Part shown: in pieces, positions 1-6,213 of the stretch
Layout of the letters: each line of letters begins with the position of its first letter
Numbering within the stretch: position 1 is the first letter of the stretch
Source of the DNA: an uncultured Gammaproteobacteria bacterium
GTDB lineage: Bacteria > Pseudomonadota > Gammaproteobacteria > Coxiellales > Coxiellaceae
Length of the DNA stretch: 8,068 nt
NCBI GenBank assembly: GCA_903870185.1
Contig: CAIQCE010000177.1
Span: 1-8,068 of the forward strand
Reading direction: 5' to 3'
The notes under the pieces: model-generated
Database searches by the model: none
Told to the model about the DNA's origin: nothing
Seen by the model: only the letters and a program-made list of their open reading frames with translations
Made by a program: the position numbers and the translations under genes

Positions 1-848
1 ATACGCTCTTGAAGCATGCCCATTTCTTCAGCCAATGTCGGTTGATAACCCACGGCAGAAGGCATACGACCCAAGAGGGCTGACACTTCCACACCGGCCA
101 AGGTATAACGATAAATATTATCAACGAAGAGCAATACATCACGACCTTCGTCTCGGAAACTTTCAGCTACCGTCAAACCAGTCAACGCTACTCGTAATCG
201 GTTTCCAGGAGGTTCATTCATCTGTCCGTAAACTAGTGATACTTTGTCCAATACATTAGAATCTTTCATCTCATGATAGAAATCATTACCTTCACGAGTT
301 CGTTCACCCACACCAGTGAATACGGAATAACCACTATGCTCAGCCGCGATGTTACGAATAAGTTCCATCATATTAACGGTTTTACCCACACCCGCACCAC
401 CGAAAAGACCGACCTTACCACCCTTAGCAAATGGGCAGAGTAAATCGATTACTTTAATTCCGGTTTCGAGTAGTTCAGTACTGCCTGATTGTTCTACGAA
501 AGAAGGAGCTGCTCGGTGAATAGGCATTTTTTCAGATTCTATAGGCCCTTTCTCATCGATAGGATTTCCCAATACATCCATAATTCTTCCGAGAGTGTTT
601 TCACCTACAGGCACCATGATTGGATCTTCTGTATTTCTAACTTCCAATCCTCTTTTCAGACCTTCAGTTACACCCATGGCAATCGTACGGACAACACCAT
701 CGCCCAACTGCTGCTGGACTTCCAAGACTAAATTATTTTCGATCACAACCAATGCATCATAAATTTTAGGCACTGCATTACGAGGGAATTCCACGTCGAT
801 GACCGCGCCGATGATTTCTATGATTTTACCAAATTTAGTTCCACTCAT
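1..848 (-). CDS. atpD: F1Fo ATP synthase subunit beta (partial, 3' end missing)
   Basis: Catalytic subunit of the F1 head, which makes ATP from ADP and phosphate at the cytoplasmic face of the inner membrane. I translated the minus strand from an ATG at 846-848; 282 codons are visible and the frame is still open at the left edge, so roughly the last 40% of a protein of about 460 residues lies outside. The N-terminus (MSGTKFGKIIEIIGAVIDVE) matches the beta-barrel domain of the E. coli protein. The Walker A loop GGAGVGKT is at residues 150-157, with the catalytic lysine at 156. The GERTREGNDFYHEM block with the catalytic glutamate, the Walker B stretch DVLLFVDNIYRYT and the segment SALLGRMPSAVGYQPTLAEE are all present. 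A GAGGG ribosome binding site at 856-860 sits 7 nt before the ATG. The gene follows atpG after a 75-nt gap and should be followed by atpC. Identity is certain from the motifs. Confidence 0.98.
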   Translation of the reverse strand, partial: MSGTKFGKIIEIIGAVIDVEFPRNAVPKIYDALVVIENNLVLEVQQQLGDGVVRTIAMGVTEGLKRGLEVRNTEDPIMVPVGENTLGRIMDVLGNPIDEKGPIESEKMPIHRAAPSFVEQSGSTELLETGIKVIDLLCPFAKGGKVGLFGGAGVGKTVNMMELIRNIAAEHSGYSVFTGVGERTREGNDFYHEMKDSNVLDKVSLVYGQMNEPPGNRLRVALTGLTVAESFRDEGRDVLLFVDNIYRYTLAGVEVSALLGRMPSAVGYQPTLAEEMGMLQER

Positions 849-923
849 TCACATACCCTCTTATTTAAGCTCCCGCTTGGGGAAACTATTTTCTAATATT
901 TTTCTCACGATAAACCAAAACTT

Positions 924-1790
924 TTATTCAATCGCTGCAGCACCACCAACGATTTCCGAAATTTCTCGAGTAATACTCGCTTGTCGCGCTTTGTTATAAA
1001 TCGTTTGTAACTCTCCAATAATATTGCCCGCATTTTCTGTCGCGCTTTTCATCGCCACCATTCGCGCACTCTGCTCACAAGCCATATTTTCTATTACTGA
1101 TTGATAGACTTGAGATTCGATATAACGCACTAACAACATGGTTAATAAATCCTTCGCTGAATCGGGCTCATAAATATAATCCCAGTGAGTGGCACTCTCT
1201 TCAGCATCCGCTTCCAATGGCAGCAATTGCATCACTCTAGGCTTTTGGACCATGGTATTGATGAAATGATTACTCGCTATAAATAAAGCATCCAATCGTT
1301 TTTCATCATAAGCATCTAACATCACTTTGATCACTCCGATTAAACTTTGTATATCGGGTGTATCAAGAAGCTGCGTTTTAACACCTAAAACAGTGCCCCC
1401 GTGGCGTTTAAAAAATGCCTCGGCCTTTCGTCCGATCAAACAGAGATCGATACCTACACCTTTATCATGCCAAACTTTCATTGCAGTCAGCACGTTTCTG
1501 AACATATTGATATTCAAACCACCACACAACCCTCGATCCGTCGACACAATAATAAAACCTACTCGCTTAATTTCAGAACGAGGCGTCATATAAGGGTGGC
1601 GATATTCGCTGGTACTTCCTGCTACGTGGCTAATCACTTCACGAATCTTATCTGCATAACTTTTAGGCTTTTCCATACGCTCTCTAGCCTTACGCATCTT
1701 ACTCGCCGCCACCAATTCCATGGCACGAGTAATTTTCTGCGTATTTTTAATACTGGAAATTTTAGAGCGTATTTCTCGAGCTTGGGTCAT
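924..1790 (-). CDS. atpG: F1Fo ATP synthase subunit gamma
   Basis: Central rotor shaft of F1, coupling c-ring rotation to the catalytic sites. The protein has 288 residues, against 287 in E. coli. The N-terminal coiled-coil helix carries REIRSKISSIKNTQKITRAM and VAASKMRKAR (residues 5-36), including the Met equivalent to E. coli gamma-Met23 (Met24 here). The central Rossmann-like domain includes STDRGLCGGLN. The C-terminal helix ends QASITREISEIVGGAAAIE, the usual signature of the family. The start is 12 nt after the atpA stop, and only a weak GTGAG-like binding site overlaps the end of atpA, so translation is probably coupled to atpA. The stop is TAA. No key residue looks missing and the length is normal. 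Confidence 0.98.
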   Translation of the reverse strand: MTQAREIRSKISSIKNTQKITRAMELVAASKMRKARERMEKPKSYADKIREVISHVAGSTSEYRHPYMTPRSEIKRVGFIIVSTDRGLCGGLNINMFRNVLTAMKVWHDKGVGIDLCLIGRKAEAFFKRHGGTVLGVKTQLLDTPDIQSLIGVIKVMLDAYDEKRLDALFIASNHFINTMVQKPRVMQLLPLEADAEESATHWDYIYEPDSAKDLLTMLLVRYIESQVYQSVIENMACEQSARMVAMKSATENAGNIIGELQTIYNKARQASITREISEIVGGAAAIE

Positions 1791-1802
1791 CTTCTAGACT
1801 CA

Positions 1803-3350
1803 CTAATAACTTTGAGAACTCATGAATTCTTCTACTGCAGCTCTCATTTTCGCTGCAACATCATCAGAAAGCGATGGCTTATCGTTGATCTCTTTCAACA
1901 AGGCAGCTTTTTGATCTCTTAAAAAGCTAATAAATGCCGTGTTAAAATCAGTCACTTTTTTAAGTTCAACTTGATCTAAATATCCTTTGTCTAATACAAA
2001 CCAACTGAATGCAATCTCAGCCACACTCAAAGGAGCATATTGTGGTTGCTTTAAGATTTCATTGATTCGCTGACCTCGTTCTAATTGCTTACGAGTCGCT
2101 TCGTCTAGATCCGATGCAAACTGAGAGAAGGCTTCCAATTCACGGAACTGAGCTAATGCTAAACGAACACTACCTGCCAATTTTTTAACTATATTGGTTT
2201 GAGCTGCACCCCCAACTCGAGAAACTGAAAGACCCGCATTAATCGCAGGTCGAACACCTGAGTTAAATAAATCGGTACTCAAGAAAATCTGACCATCCGT
2301 AATGGAAATAACGTTGGTTGGGATAAAAGCTGATACATCGCCTGCTTGAGTTTCGATGATTGGAAATGCCGTTAAAGATCCCGTTTTACCTTTCACTTCA
2401 CCATTCGTCATTCTTTCCACATATTCTGGATTCACTCGAGCAGCACGCTCTAATAATCGAGAGTGAAGATAGAAAATATCGCCCGGATAGGCTTCTCGTC
2501 CTGGAGGACGGCGCAAGAGTAAGGAAATTTGACGGTAAGCCCAAGCTTGTTTAGTCAAATCATCATAAATAATTAATGCATCTTCTCCGCGATCACGGAA
2601 ATATTCACCCATCGTACAACCTGCATAAGGTGCGATGAATTGTAAAGAAGCCGCATCAGAAGCTGTAGCCGCTACAACAATCGTATTAGCCATGGCGCCA
2701 TTTTCTTCTAACTTACGAACAACAGAAGCAATGGTCGAAGCTTTTTGACCAATCGCGACATAAATACATTTAACACCTGTGTGCTTCTGATTAATGATCG
2801 CATCGATTGCAATCGCTGTTTTACCTGTTTGACGATCGCCAATGATCAATTCACGTTGCCCACGTCCTACTGGAACCATCGCATCAATGGATTTAATTCC
2901 TGTTTGCATTGGTTGATCAACCGATTGTCGATCAATAACGCCTGGTGCTATTTTTTCGATAGGAGACGTTTTATCACATTGAAGAGGACCTTTTCCATCA
3001 ATAGGGCGACCTAACGCATCTACGACTCGACCTAACAAGCCTTCACCGATAGGCACTTCTAAAATTCTTCCTGTACAACGAACCGTTTGACCTTCTTCTA
3101 AGTGCTCATAAGAACCCAATACTACCGCGCCTACGGAATCACGCTCTAAGTTAAAAGCGATACCAAAAGTGTTGCCTGGAAATTCAATCATTTCCCCATA
3201 CATCACATCGGTTAATCCATAGATACGAACGATACCGTCTTTTAAATTAACGATAGTTCCTTCGGTTCTTACCTCAGGTTTAAGATCAAATTTCTCAATT
3301 CGCTGTTTAATGAGCTCACTGATTTCTGAGGGTCTTAATTGTCTTGTCAT
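1803..3350 (-). CDS. atpA: F1Fo ATP synthase subunit alpha
   Basis: Regulatory nucleotide-binding subunit of the alpha3-beta3 head. The protein has 515 residues, close to the 513 of E. coli. It opens with the delta-binding N-terminal helix (RPSEISELIKQRIEKFDL, residues 6-23) and the beta-barrel EGTIVNLKDGIVRIYGL. The Walker A loop GDRQTGKT is at 171-178 and the DDLTKQAWAYRQISLLLRR block at 263-281. The arginine finger that reaches into the beta catalytic site is Arg378 in SVSRVGGAAQT, equivalent to E. coli alpha-Arg373. The helical C-terminal domain (about 385-515) contains FRELEAFSQFASDLD. ATG is at 3348-3350 with a strong AAGGGGA binding site, and the gene begins 15 nt after the atpH stop. 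The stop is TAG. The gene is intact. Confidence 0.98.
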   Translation of the reverse strand: MTRQLRPSEISELIKQRIEKFDLKPEVRTEGTIVNLKDGIVRIYGLTDVMYGEMIEFPGNTFGIAFNLERDSVGAVVLGSYEHLEEGQTVRCTGRILEVPIGEGLLGRVVDALGRPIDGKGPLQCDKTSPIEKIAPGVIDRQSVDQPMQTGIKSIDAMVPVGRGQRELIIGDRQTGKTAIAIDAIINQKHTGVKCIYVAIGQKASTIASVVRKLEENGAMANTIVVAATASDAASLQFIAPYAGCTMGEYFRDRGEDALIIYDDLTKQAWAYRQISLLLRRPPGREAYPGDIFYLHSRLLERAARVNPEYVERMTNGEVKGKTGSLTAFPIIETQAGDVSAFIPTNVISITDGQIFLSTDLFNSGVRPAINAGLSVSRVGGAAQTNIVKKLAGSVRLALAQFRELEAFSQFASDLDEATRKQLERGQRINEILKQPQYAPLSVAEIAFSWFVLDKGYLDQVELKKVTDFNTAFISFLRDQKAALLKEINDKPSLSDDVAAKMRAAVEEFMSSQSY

Positions 3351-3365
3351 GATTTCCCCTTAGCC

Positions 3366-3917
3366 CTATAGACTATCTTTTAATTTGGCTAGCTTGCCTT
3401 TAACTGAACCGTCCATTACCCAACTGGCTGTTTTGATAATGGCGCCTCCCAATAAACTTGGATCCAAGTGATATTCGATTTCTACTTTGGATTTAAATTT
3501 TTCTTCTAACTGACGCTGTAATTTACTTTGAGTAGCTTGATCTAAATCAGCAGTAGAAATCACCTGCACCTTCATCAACTCTTCTTGTTCAGCGAGTAAT
3601 TCCTCATAAATAACTGCAATTTCTGGCAGCAATATCAAACGCTTTTCTAAACTTAATAATCGTAAAAAATTGCGTAGTGAACCTATCATTTCTGATTTTA
3701 ATTTCACTAAAAGTGTTTCTGTTAAATCTAAAAATAAATCCGTCAATTGTTCAGCTAAGATTTTTGGATTTTTAAGCATTTCACTCATTTCAGAATCTCT
3801 GGAGATCAATCTTAAAGTTTCTAAAACTTCCAACCAACCTTCCAACTCACCTGAAAGAGATGCCTCAGCAAATATGGCCTTAGCATAAGGTCGAGCAATA
3901 CTTAAATTATCAGCCAT
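3366..3917 (-). CDS. atpH: F1Fo ATP synthase subunit delta
   Basis: Stator subunit (OSCP homologue) that ties the alpha N-termini to the b dimer at the top of F1. The protein has 183 residues, a little longer than the 177 of E. coli. The N-terminal six-helix domain begins with the family hallmark ARPYAKAIFAEA (residues 8-19). The C-terminal part has the delta signature in DPSLLGGAIIKTASWVMDGSVKGKL, about residues 151-175. Middle regions are poorly conserved, as is usual for this subunit. The ATG at 3915-3917 is only 3 nt past the atpF stop, and its GAAGGGAT binding site lies inside the last codons of atpF, which points to translational coupling. The stop is TAG. Confidence 0.96.
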   Translation of the reverse strand: MADNLSIARPYAKAIFAEASLSGELEGWLEVLETLRLISRDSEMSEMLKNPKILAEQLTDLFLDLTETLLVKLKSEMIGSLRNFLRLLSLEKRLILLPEIAVIYEELLAEQEELMKVQVISTADLDQATQSKLQRQLEEKFKSKVEIEYHLDPSLLGGAIIKTASWVMDGSVKGKLAKLKDSL

Positions 3918-3920
3918 GAA

Positions 3921-4391
3921 TTAGATCCCTTCGATTAATTCATCCAGCAATTGCTGATTGGATCGAGCATTGATCTCATGACCCAAGATTCTTTCAGCAC
4001 CTACTAAGGCTAATTGTGAAATTTGCTCAACCAACTCAGCTTTTGCCAAATTGAATTGCTGCTCGATTTCTGACTGGGCCAAATGCAATAAACGTTCGCC
4101 TTCTGTGCGAGCCCGTTCTTTTGCTTCTTCTACAATGTGATTCGCACGATGATTGGCGTGTTCAACGATTAAAGACGCTTGATTTTTTGCATCATTAAGC
4201 TCAGCTTTAATTTTGCCTTGCGTTTCAACCCACTCGTTTTGATTTTTCTCAGCAGCCGCCAAACCATCCGCAATTTTTTTACGGCGTTCTTCCAAGATAT
4301 TCATCAACGGTGGCCAAACAAACTTCATTGTAAACCAAATGAAGAAGGCAAATGTAATCATTTGGCCTAATAAGGTTGCGTTGATATCCAC
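3921..4391 (-). CDS. atpF: F1Fo ATP synthase subunit b (GTG start)
   Basis: Peripheral stalk subunit: one N-terminal membrane helix anchors it beside subunit a, and a long right-handed coiled coil reaches up to delta. The protein has 156 residues, the same as E. coli. The membrane helix spans about residues 5-27 and is followed by KFVWPPLMNILEERRKKIAD. Arg36, the position that tolerates little change in E. coli b, is kept. Residues 30-125 are highly charged, Ala-rich and free of proline, as expected for the tether and dimerisation domains. The C-terminal part is the delta-binding region (AELVEQISQLALVGAERILG). The start codon is GTG at 4389-4391: the next in-frame ATG is codon 11, and the MDINATLLGQ start aligns with E. 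coli MNLNATILGQ. A GAGGG binding site at 4399-4403 is 7 nt upstream. Confidence 0.97.
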   Translation of the reverse strand: MDINATLLGQMITFAFFIWFTMKFVWPPLMNILEERRKKIADGLAAAEKNQNEWVETQGKIKAELNDAKNQASLIVEHANHRANHIVEEAKERARTEGERLLHLAQSEIEQQFNLAKAELVEQISQLALVGAERILGHEINARSNQQLLDELIEGI

Positions 4392-4398
4392 GTCTCTA

Positions 4399-4403
4399 CC
4401 CTC
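4399..4403 (-). promoter_or_regulatory. Ribosome binding site of the atpF GTG start
   Basis: GAGGG on the minus strand, 7 nt before the GTG at 4389-4391, inside the 47-nt gap between atpE and atpF. It supports the non-ATG start, together with the N-terminal alignment to E. coli subunit b. Confidence 0.75.
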
Positions 4404-4438
4404 GTTGTGTTTTTATACTGAAGCCGTTCCAGAGCAGC

Positions 4439-4735
4439 CTATTGGCCGCCCACAGTGTATTTAATAACTTCGTCCAAGAACGGGTTTTTTGCGAAGAACA
4501 AATACAAACCCATTACGATTGCAATCGCTGCAAATGCATCGACTAAACCGGCCATCAAAAACATACGACCCATTAACATAGGTGTTAATTCTGGCTGACG
4601 AGCCACACCTTCCAAGAACTTACCACCCAAAATTCCGAAACCTACTGCGGTTCCTAAGGCGGCTAAACCAATCAACAAAGCTGCTGCTACTGCAGACAAC
4701 CCTTGTACACTTGCAACTAATTGAGCTATTTCCAT
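4439..4735 (-). CDS. atpE: F1Fo ATP synthase subunit c (proteolipid)
   Basis: Proton-carrying subunit of the rotor ring. The protein is a two-helix hairpin of 98 residues, longer than the 79 of E. coli. Helix 1 (about 12-38) carries the glycine/alanine motif GLAALGTAVGFGILGG. The cytoplasmic loop has the conserved RQP at 46-48, where gamma and epsilon sit. Helix 2 (about 56-80) contains the proton-binding Asp66 in AGLVDAFAAIAIVMG. The residues around Asp66 do not show the extra polar ligands expected of sodium-binding c subunits, so proton coupling is inferred. About 16 residues after the second helix (NPFLDEVIKYTVGGQ) form a tail that E. coli lacks. The AGGGG binding site at 4742-4746 is strong, fitting a subunit needed in many copies. 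The gene follows atpB by 31 nt. Confidence 0.97.
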   Translation of the reverse strand: MEIAQLVASVQGLSAVAAALLIGLAALGTAVGFGILGGKFLEGVARQPELTPMLMGRMFLMAGLVDAFAAIAIVMGLYLFFAKNPFLDEVIKYTVGGQ

Positions 4736-4766
4736 TATTTTCCCCTACTTTAAGTTAACAAACACA

Positions 4767-5561
4767 TTAATGAGTTTCTTGAGCCATACCTAAATATACA
4801 ATGGTCAGCATCATAAAGATAAATGCCTGAATTACAATAATTAAGATATGAAAAATTGACCAAACCGATCCTACCGTCCATTGAATCCACCAAGGCATCA
4901 ACGCAATCAAGATGAAAATCAATTCGCCAGCAAATAAATTACCAAAGAGTCGCAATGCTAAAGACAAGGGTTTTACACACTCTTCCAAGAAACGGAAAGC
5001 AATATTGATTGGAAATAACCAAGGCCCGAAAGGGGCCGTTAAGATTTCTTTTCCAAGCTTCCAAACACCCTTACTTTTAAAATTATAAATAATGATTAAG
5101 AAAAATACCGTGATTGACATCGCGAAAGTCAGCATTGGATCGGAAGTGGGTACGACCTTAAAGTGCTCAATACCAAACTTCGCCAAAATCCAAGGCACTA
5201 AATCTACAGGCAGCAAGTCCATAAAGTTCATTAAAAACACCCACATGAAAATTGTGAGCGATAAAGGGCCAATCAAACGATCCGGATTATGAAACATTTC
5301 TTTAACTGTTCCATCAACCGATTCAACCGCCATCTCCACTAAATTTTGTAATTTAGAGGGATTTTCTAAACGTGCTTTACGAGCTAATGTATAAAAAAAG
5401 CTCAGAAATCCGACGCCTAGAATAATAGAGGTGATCAGGGTATCCAAATTCAGGGTCCAAAACCCATTGTTGGTATAACTGAAATTGCTGAGATTCAGCA
5501 TCCAATGCTGTAAATGGTGCTGGACATAATCGCCAGAGGTCATAATTTCCTGTGCCGCCAT
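4767..5561 (-). CDS. atpB: F1Fo ATP synthase subunit a
   Basis: Stator membrane subunit that forms the two proton half-channels against the c ring. From the chosen ATG (5559-5561) it has 264 residues. Numbering from there, the essential arginine is Arg204 in LSLALRLFGNLFAGELIF (E. coli Arg210), with Glu213, His238 and Gln245 at the positions of E. coli Glu219, His245 and Gln252. The C-terminus IQAFIFMMLTIVYLGMAQETH is nearly identical to E. coli. Several long hydrophobic segments span the protein. An in-frame GTG lies 6 nt further out (5565-5567), but the AGAG binding site at 5570-5573 is only 2 nt from GTG and 8 nt from ATG, and MAAQEIMTSGDY aligns with E. coli MASENMTPQDY, so I prefer ATG. 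The atpI stop is 13 nt upstream. Confidence 0.97.
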   Translation of the reverse strand: MAAQEIMTSGDYVQHHLQHWMLNLSNFSYTNNGFWTLNLDTLITSIILGVGFLSFFYTLARKARLENPSKLQNLVEMAVESVDGTVKEMFHNPDRLIGPLSLTIFMWVFLMNFMDLLPVDLVPWILAKFGIEHFKVVPTSDPMLTFAMSITVFFLIIIYNFKSKGVWKLGKEILTAPFGPWLFPINIAFRFLEECVKPLSLALRLFGNLFAGELIFILIALMPWWIQWTVGSVWSIFHILIIVIQAFIFMMLTIVYLGMAQETH

Positions 5562-5569
5562 TTTCACTT

Positions 5570-5573
5570 CTCT
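5570..5573 (-). promoter_or_regulatory. Ribosome binding site deciding the atpB start
   Basis: AGAG on the minus strand just after the atpI stop codon. It is 8 nt from the ATG at 5559-5561 but only 2 nt from the in-frame GTG at 5565-5567, which favours the ATG. Confidence 0.6.
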
Positions 5574-5574
5574 A

Positions 5575-5958
5575 TTATGTCAATCTGTTAACCCAAGGAG
5601 TTAAAAACACCCCCATTTGCGCCATCATCAAACCTATTAAAAAAGGCAGTGGTAATGGATTAAATACTTTCCAAAAACTGATCGTTAACAATCCTATCAG
5701 TATCAGCTTGAAAATTTCACCCCGGTAAAAGGATCTAATGATCAAATTAGCTGCTCTCGCACTGCCATGCTGGAAAAATCTCCAGGCAAAATACCATTGG
5801 GGCAATAGTGCCGCCATTCCCCCTAAGCCAAATGAGACCGCTATTGATAAGCTCTTCAATAAACTGAAGACTGCCAAAATAGCAATTACCAGCGATTCCC
5901 AAGCAATCAAACGATAGGCTTGGTTACGTTGTTCATAAATTGGTGAGGGTGGGCGCAA
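5575..5958 (-). CDS. atpI: ATP synthase subunit I (TTG start)
   Basis: Small membrane protein encoded at the head of most proteobacterial atp operons. The family is known for assisting c-ring assembly and possibly Mg2+ supply, and it is not part of the finished enzyme. The protein has 127 residues with four hydrophobic segments at about 17-35, 39-58, 83-99 and 102-121, a short charged N-terminus and the typical GGMAALLPQWYFAWRFF and YRGEIFKLIL stretches. The start codon is TTG at 5956-5958: no ATG or GTG lies in a suitable place, and an AAGGA binding site at 5965-5969 is 6 nt upstream. It is the first gene after the promoter at 5993-6021. A weak start is common for this gene, whose product is needed in small amounts. 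Sequence conservation is low in this family, so the call rests on topology, motifs and position. Confidence 0.93.
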   Translation of the reverse strand: MRPPSPIYEQRNQAYRLIAWESLVIAILAVFSLLKSLSIAVSFGLGGMAALLPQWYFAWRFFQHGSARAANLIIRSFYRGEIFKLILIGLLTISFWKVFNPLPLPFLIGLMMAQMGVFLTPWVNRLT

Positions 5959-5964
5959 TGATTT

Positions 5965-5969
5965 TCCTT
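5965..5969 (-). promoter_or_regulatory. Ribosome binding site fixing the atpI TTG start
   Basis: AAGGA on the minus strand, 6 nt upstream of the TTG at 5956-5958. It is the main evidence for the non-ATG start of atpI, because no ATG exists near the N-terminus in that frame. Confidence 0.75.
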
Positions 5970-5992
5970 GCTATAAACCGCCAACGACGGCG

Positions 5993-6021
5993 AGTATAAA
6001 GAATATGGTCCTAACGAGCAA
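5993..6021 (-). promoter_or_regulatory. Sigma70-type promoter of the atp operon
   Basis: On the minus strand, TTGCTC (6016-6021) is followed after exactly 17 nt by TATACT (5993-5998). These match the -35 and -10 consensus at 4 and 5 of 6 positions. Transcription should begin near 5986, giving a leader of about 25-30 nt before the atpI TTG. The discriminator just after the -10 is GC-rich (CGCCGTC), a feature that in Enterobacteria goes with growth-rate or ppGpp control; that link is inference here. CGCC (5989-5992) and GGCG (5979-5982) could pair as a small hairpin at the start of the transcript. Confidence 0.7.
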
Positions 6022-6044
6022 GTAGAATATATATGTCCTATTAC

Positions 6045-6077
6045 GTAGGTTGGTCCCAAGCGTAGCGCGGGCTAACA
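6045..6077 (+). repeat. REP-like unit, left arm
   Basis: GTAG (6045-6048) is followed by a hairpin: GTTGG (6049-6053) pairs with CTAAC (6072-6076) including one G-T pair, CCC (6055-6057) pairs with GGG (6069-6071), and GCG (6060-6062) pairs with CGC (6066-6068) around a TAG loop. T6054 and AA (6058-6059) are unpaired. The pairing was read directly from the sequence. Confidence 0.75.
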
Positions 6078-6114
6078 ATCCCGTTCTTTTATCCGCTTAA
6101 AGAATATGTTGTTT

Positions 6115-6148
6115 TGTTGGGCCGCGCTGTCGCTTGGCGCCAACCTAC
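6115..6148 (-). repeat. REP-like unit, right arm
   Basis: On the minus strand, GTAG (6148-6145) is followed by GTTGG (6144-6140) pairing with CCAAC (6120-6116), GCC (6138-6136) pairing with GGC (6123-6121), and GCG (6133-6131) pairing with CGC (6126-6124) around an ACAG loop, with the same AA bulge (6135-6134). Compared with the left arm, CCC:GGG is replaced by GCC:GGC and a G-T pair by G-C, so the structure is kept while the bases change. Confidence 0.75.
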
Positions 6149-6213
6149 ATTTTAATAGAGTTACGGCCTGATTTGATGTATTTTCCGGACTTTACAACTA
6201 ATGAAACAACCAG

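Larger units (their letters stand above)
6045..6148. repeat. REPIN/BIME-like element: two inverted GTAG-headed REP hairpins
   Basis: Two 33-34 nt arms in inverted orientation (6045-6077 and 6115-6148) flank a 37-nt spacer. Both arms read inward from a GTAG tetranucleotide and fold on their own into a hairpin with an AA bulge. Arms of this design, with GTAG at the foot of an imperfect palindrome, are what RAYT (TnpA-REP) transposases recognise in E. coli. Paired inverted REPs are called REPINs or BIMEs. No RAYT gene is in the window, so mobility would have to be supplied elsewhere. The element sits between the divergent atp operon and transporter gene, with its left edge about 24 bp upstream of the atp -35 box. 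It could affect DNA topology or transporter expression, but no effect is shown. Confidence 0.75.

Noticed and set aside
35..259. Plus-strand open frames inside the atp genes, such as 35-259, 489-731, 1401-1922 and 2745-3014
   Set aside because: They are antisense to conserved, motif-rich ATP synthase genes and show no recognisable protein features or ribosome binding sites.
871..883. Small TCCC/GGGA hairpin upstream of the atpD ribosome binding site, sharing CCCAAGCG with the left REP arm
   Set aside because: Only 4 bp of stem and an 8-nt match, without GTAG and without the rest of the REP structure; chance is the simpler explanation.
5565..5567. GTG as the start of atpB
   Set aside because: It would be only 2 nt from the binding site, and the two extra residues have no counterpart in E. 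coli subunit a; the ATG two codons later fits better.
6127..6156. Possible transporter promoter: CTGTCG, 18 nt, TTTAAT on the plus strand
   Set aside because: The -35 matches at only 3 of 6 positions and lies inside the right REP arm. A second candidate further down (TTGATG at 6173-6178 with ACTAAT at 6197-6202) is equally weak, so neither is called.
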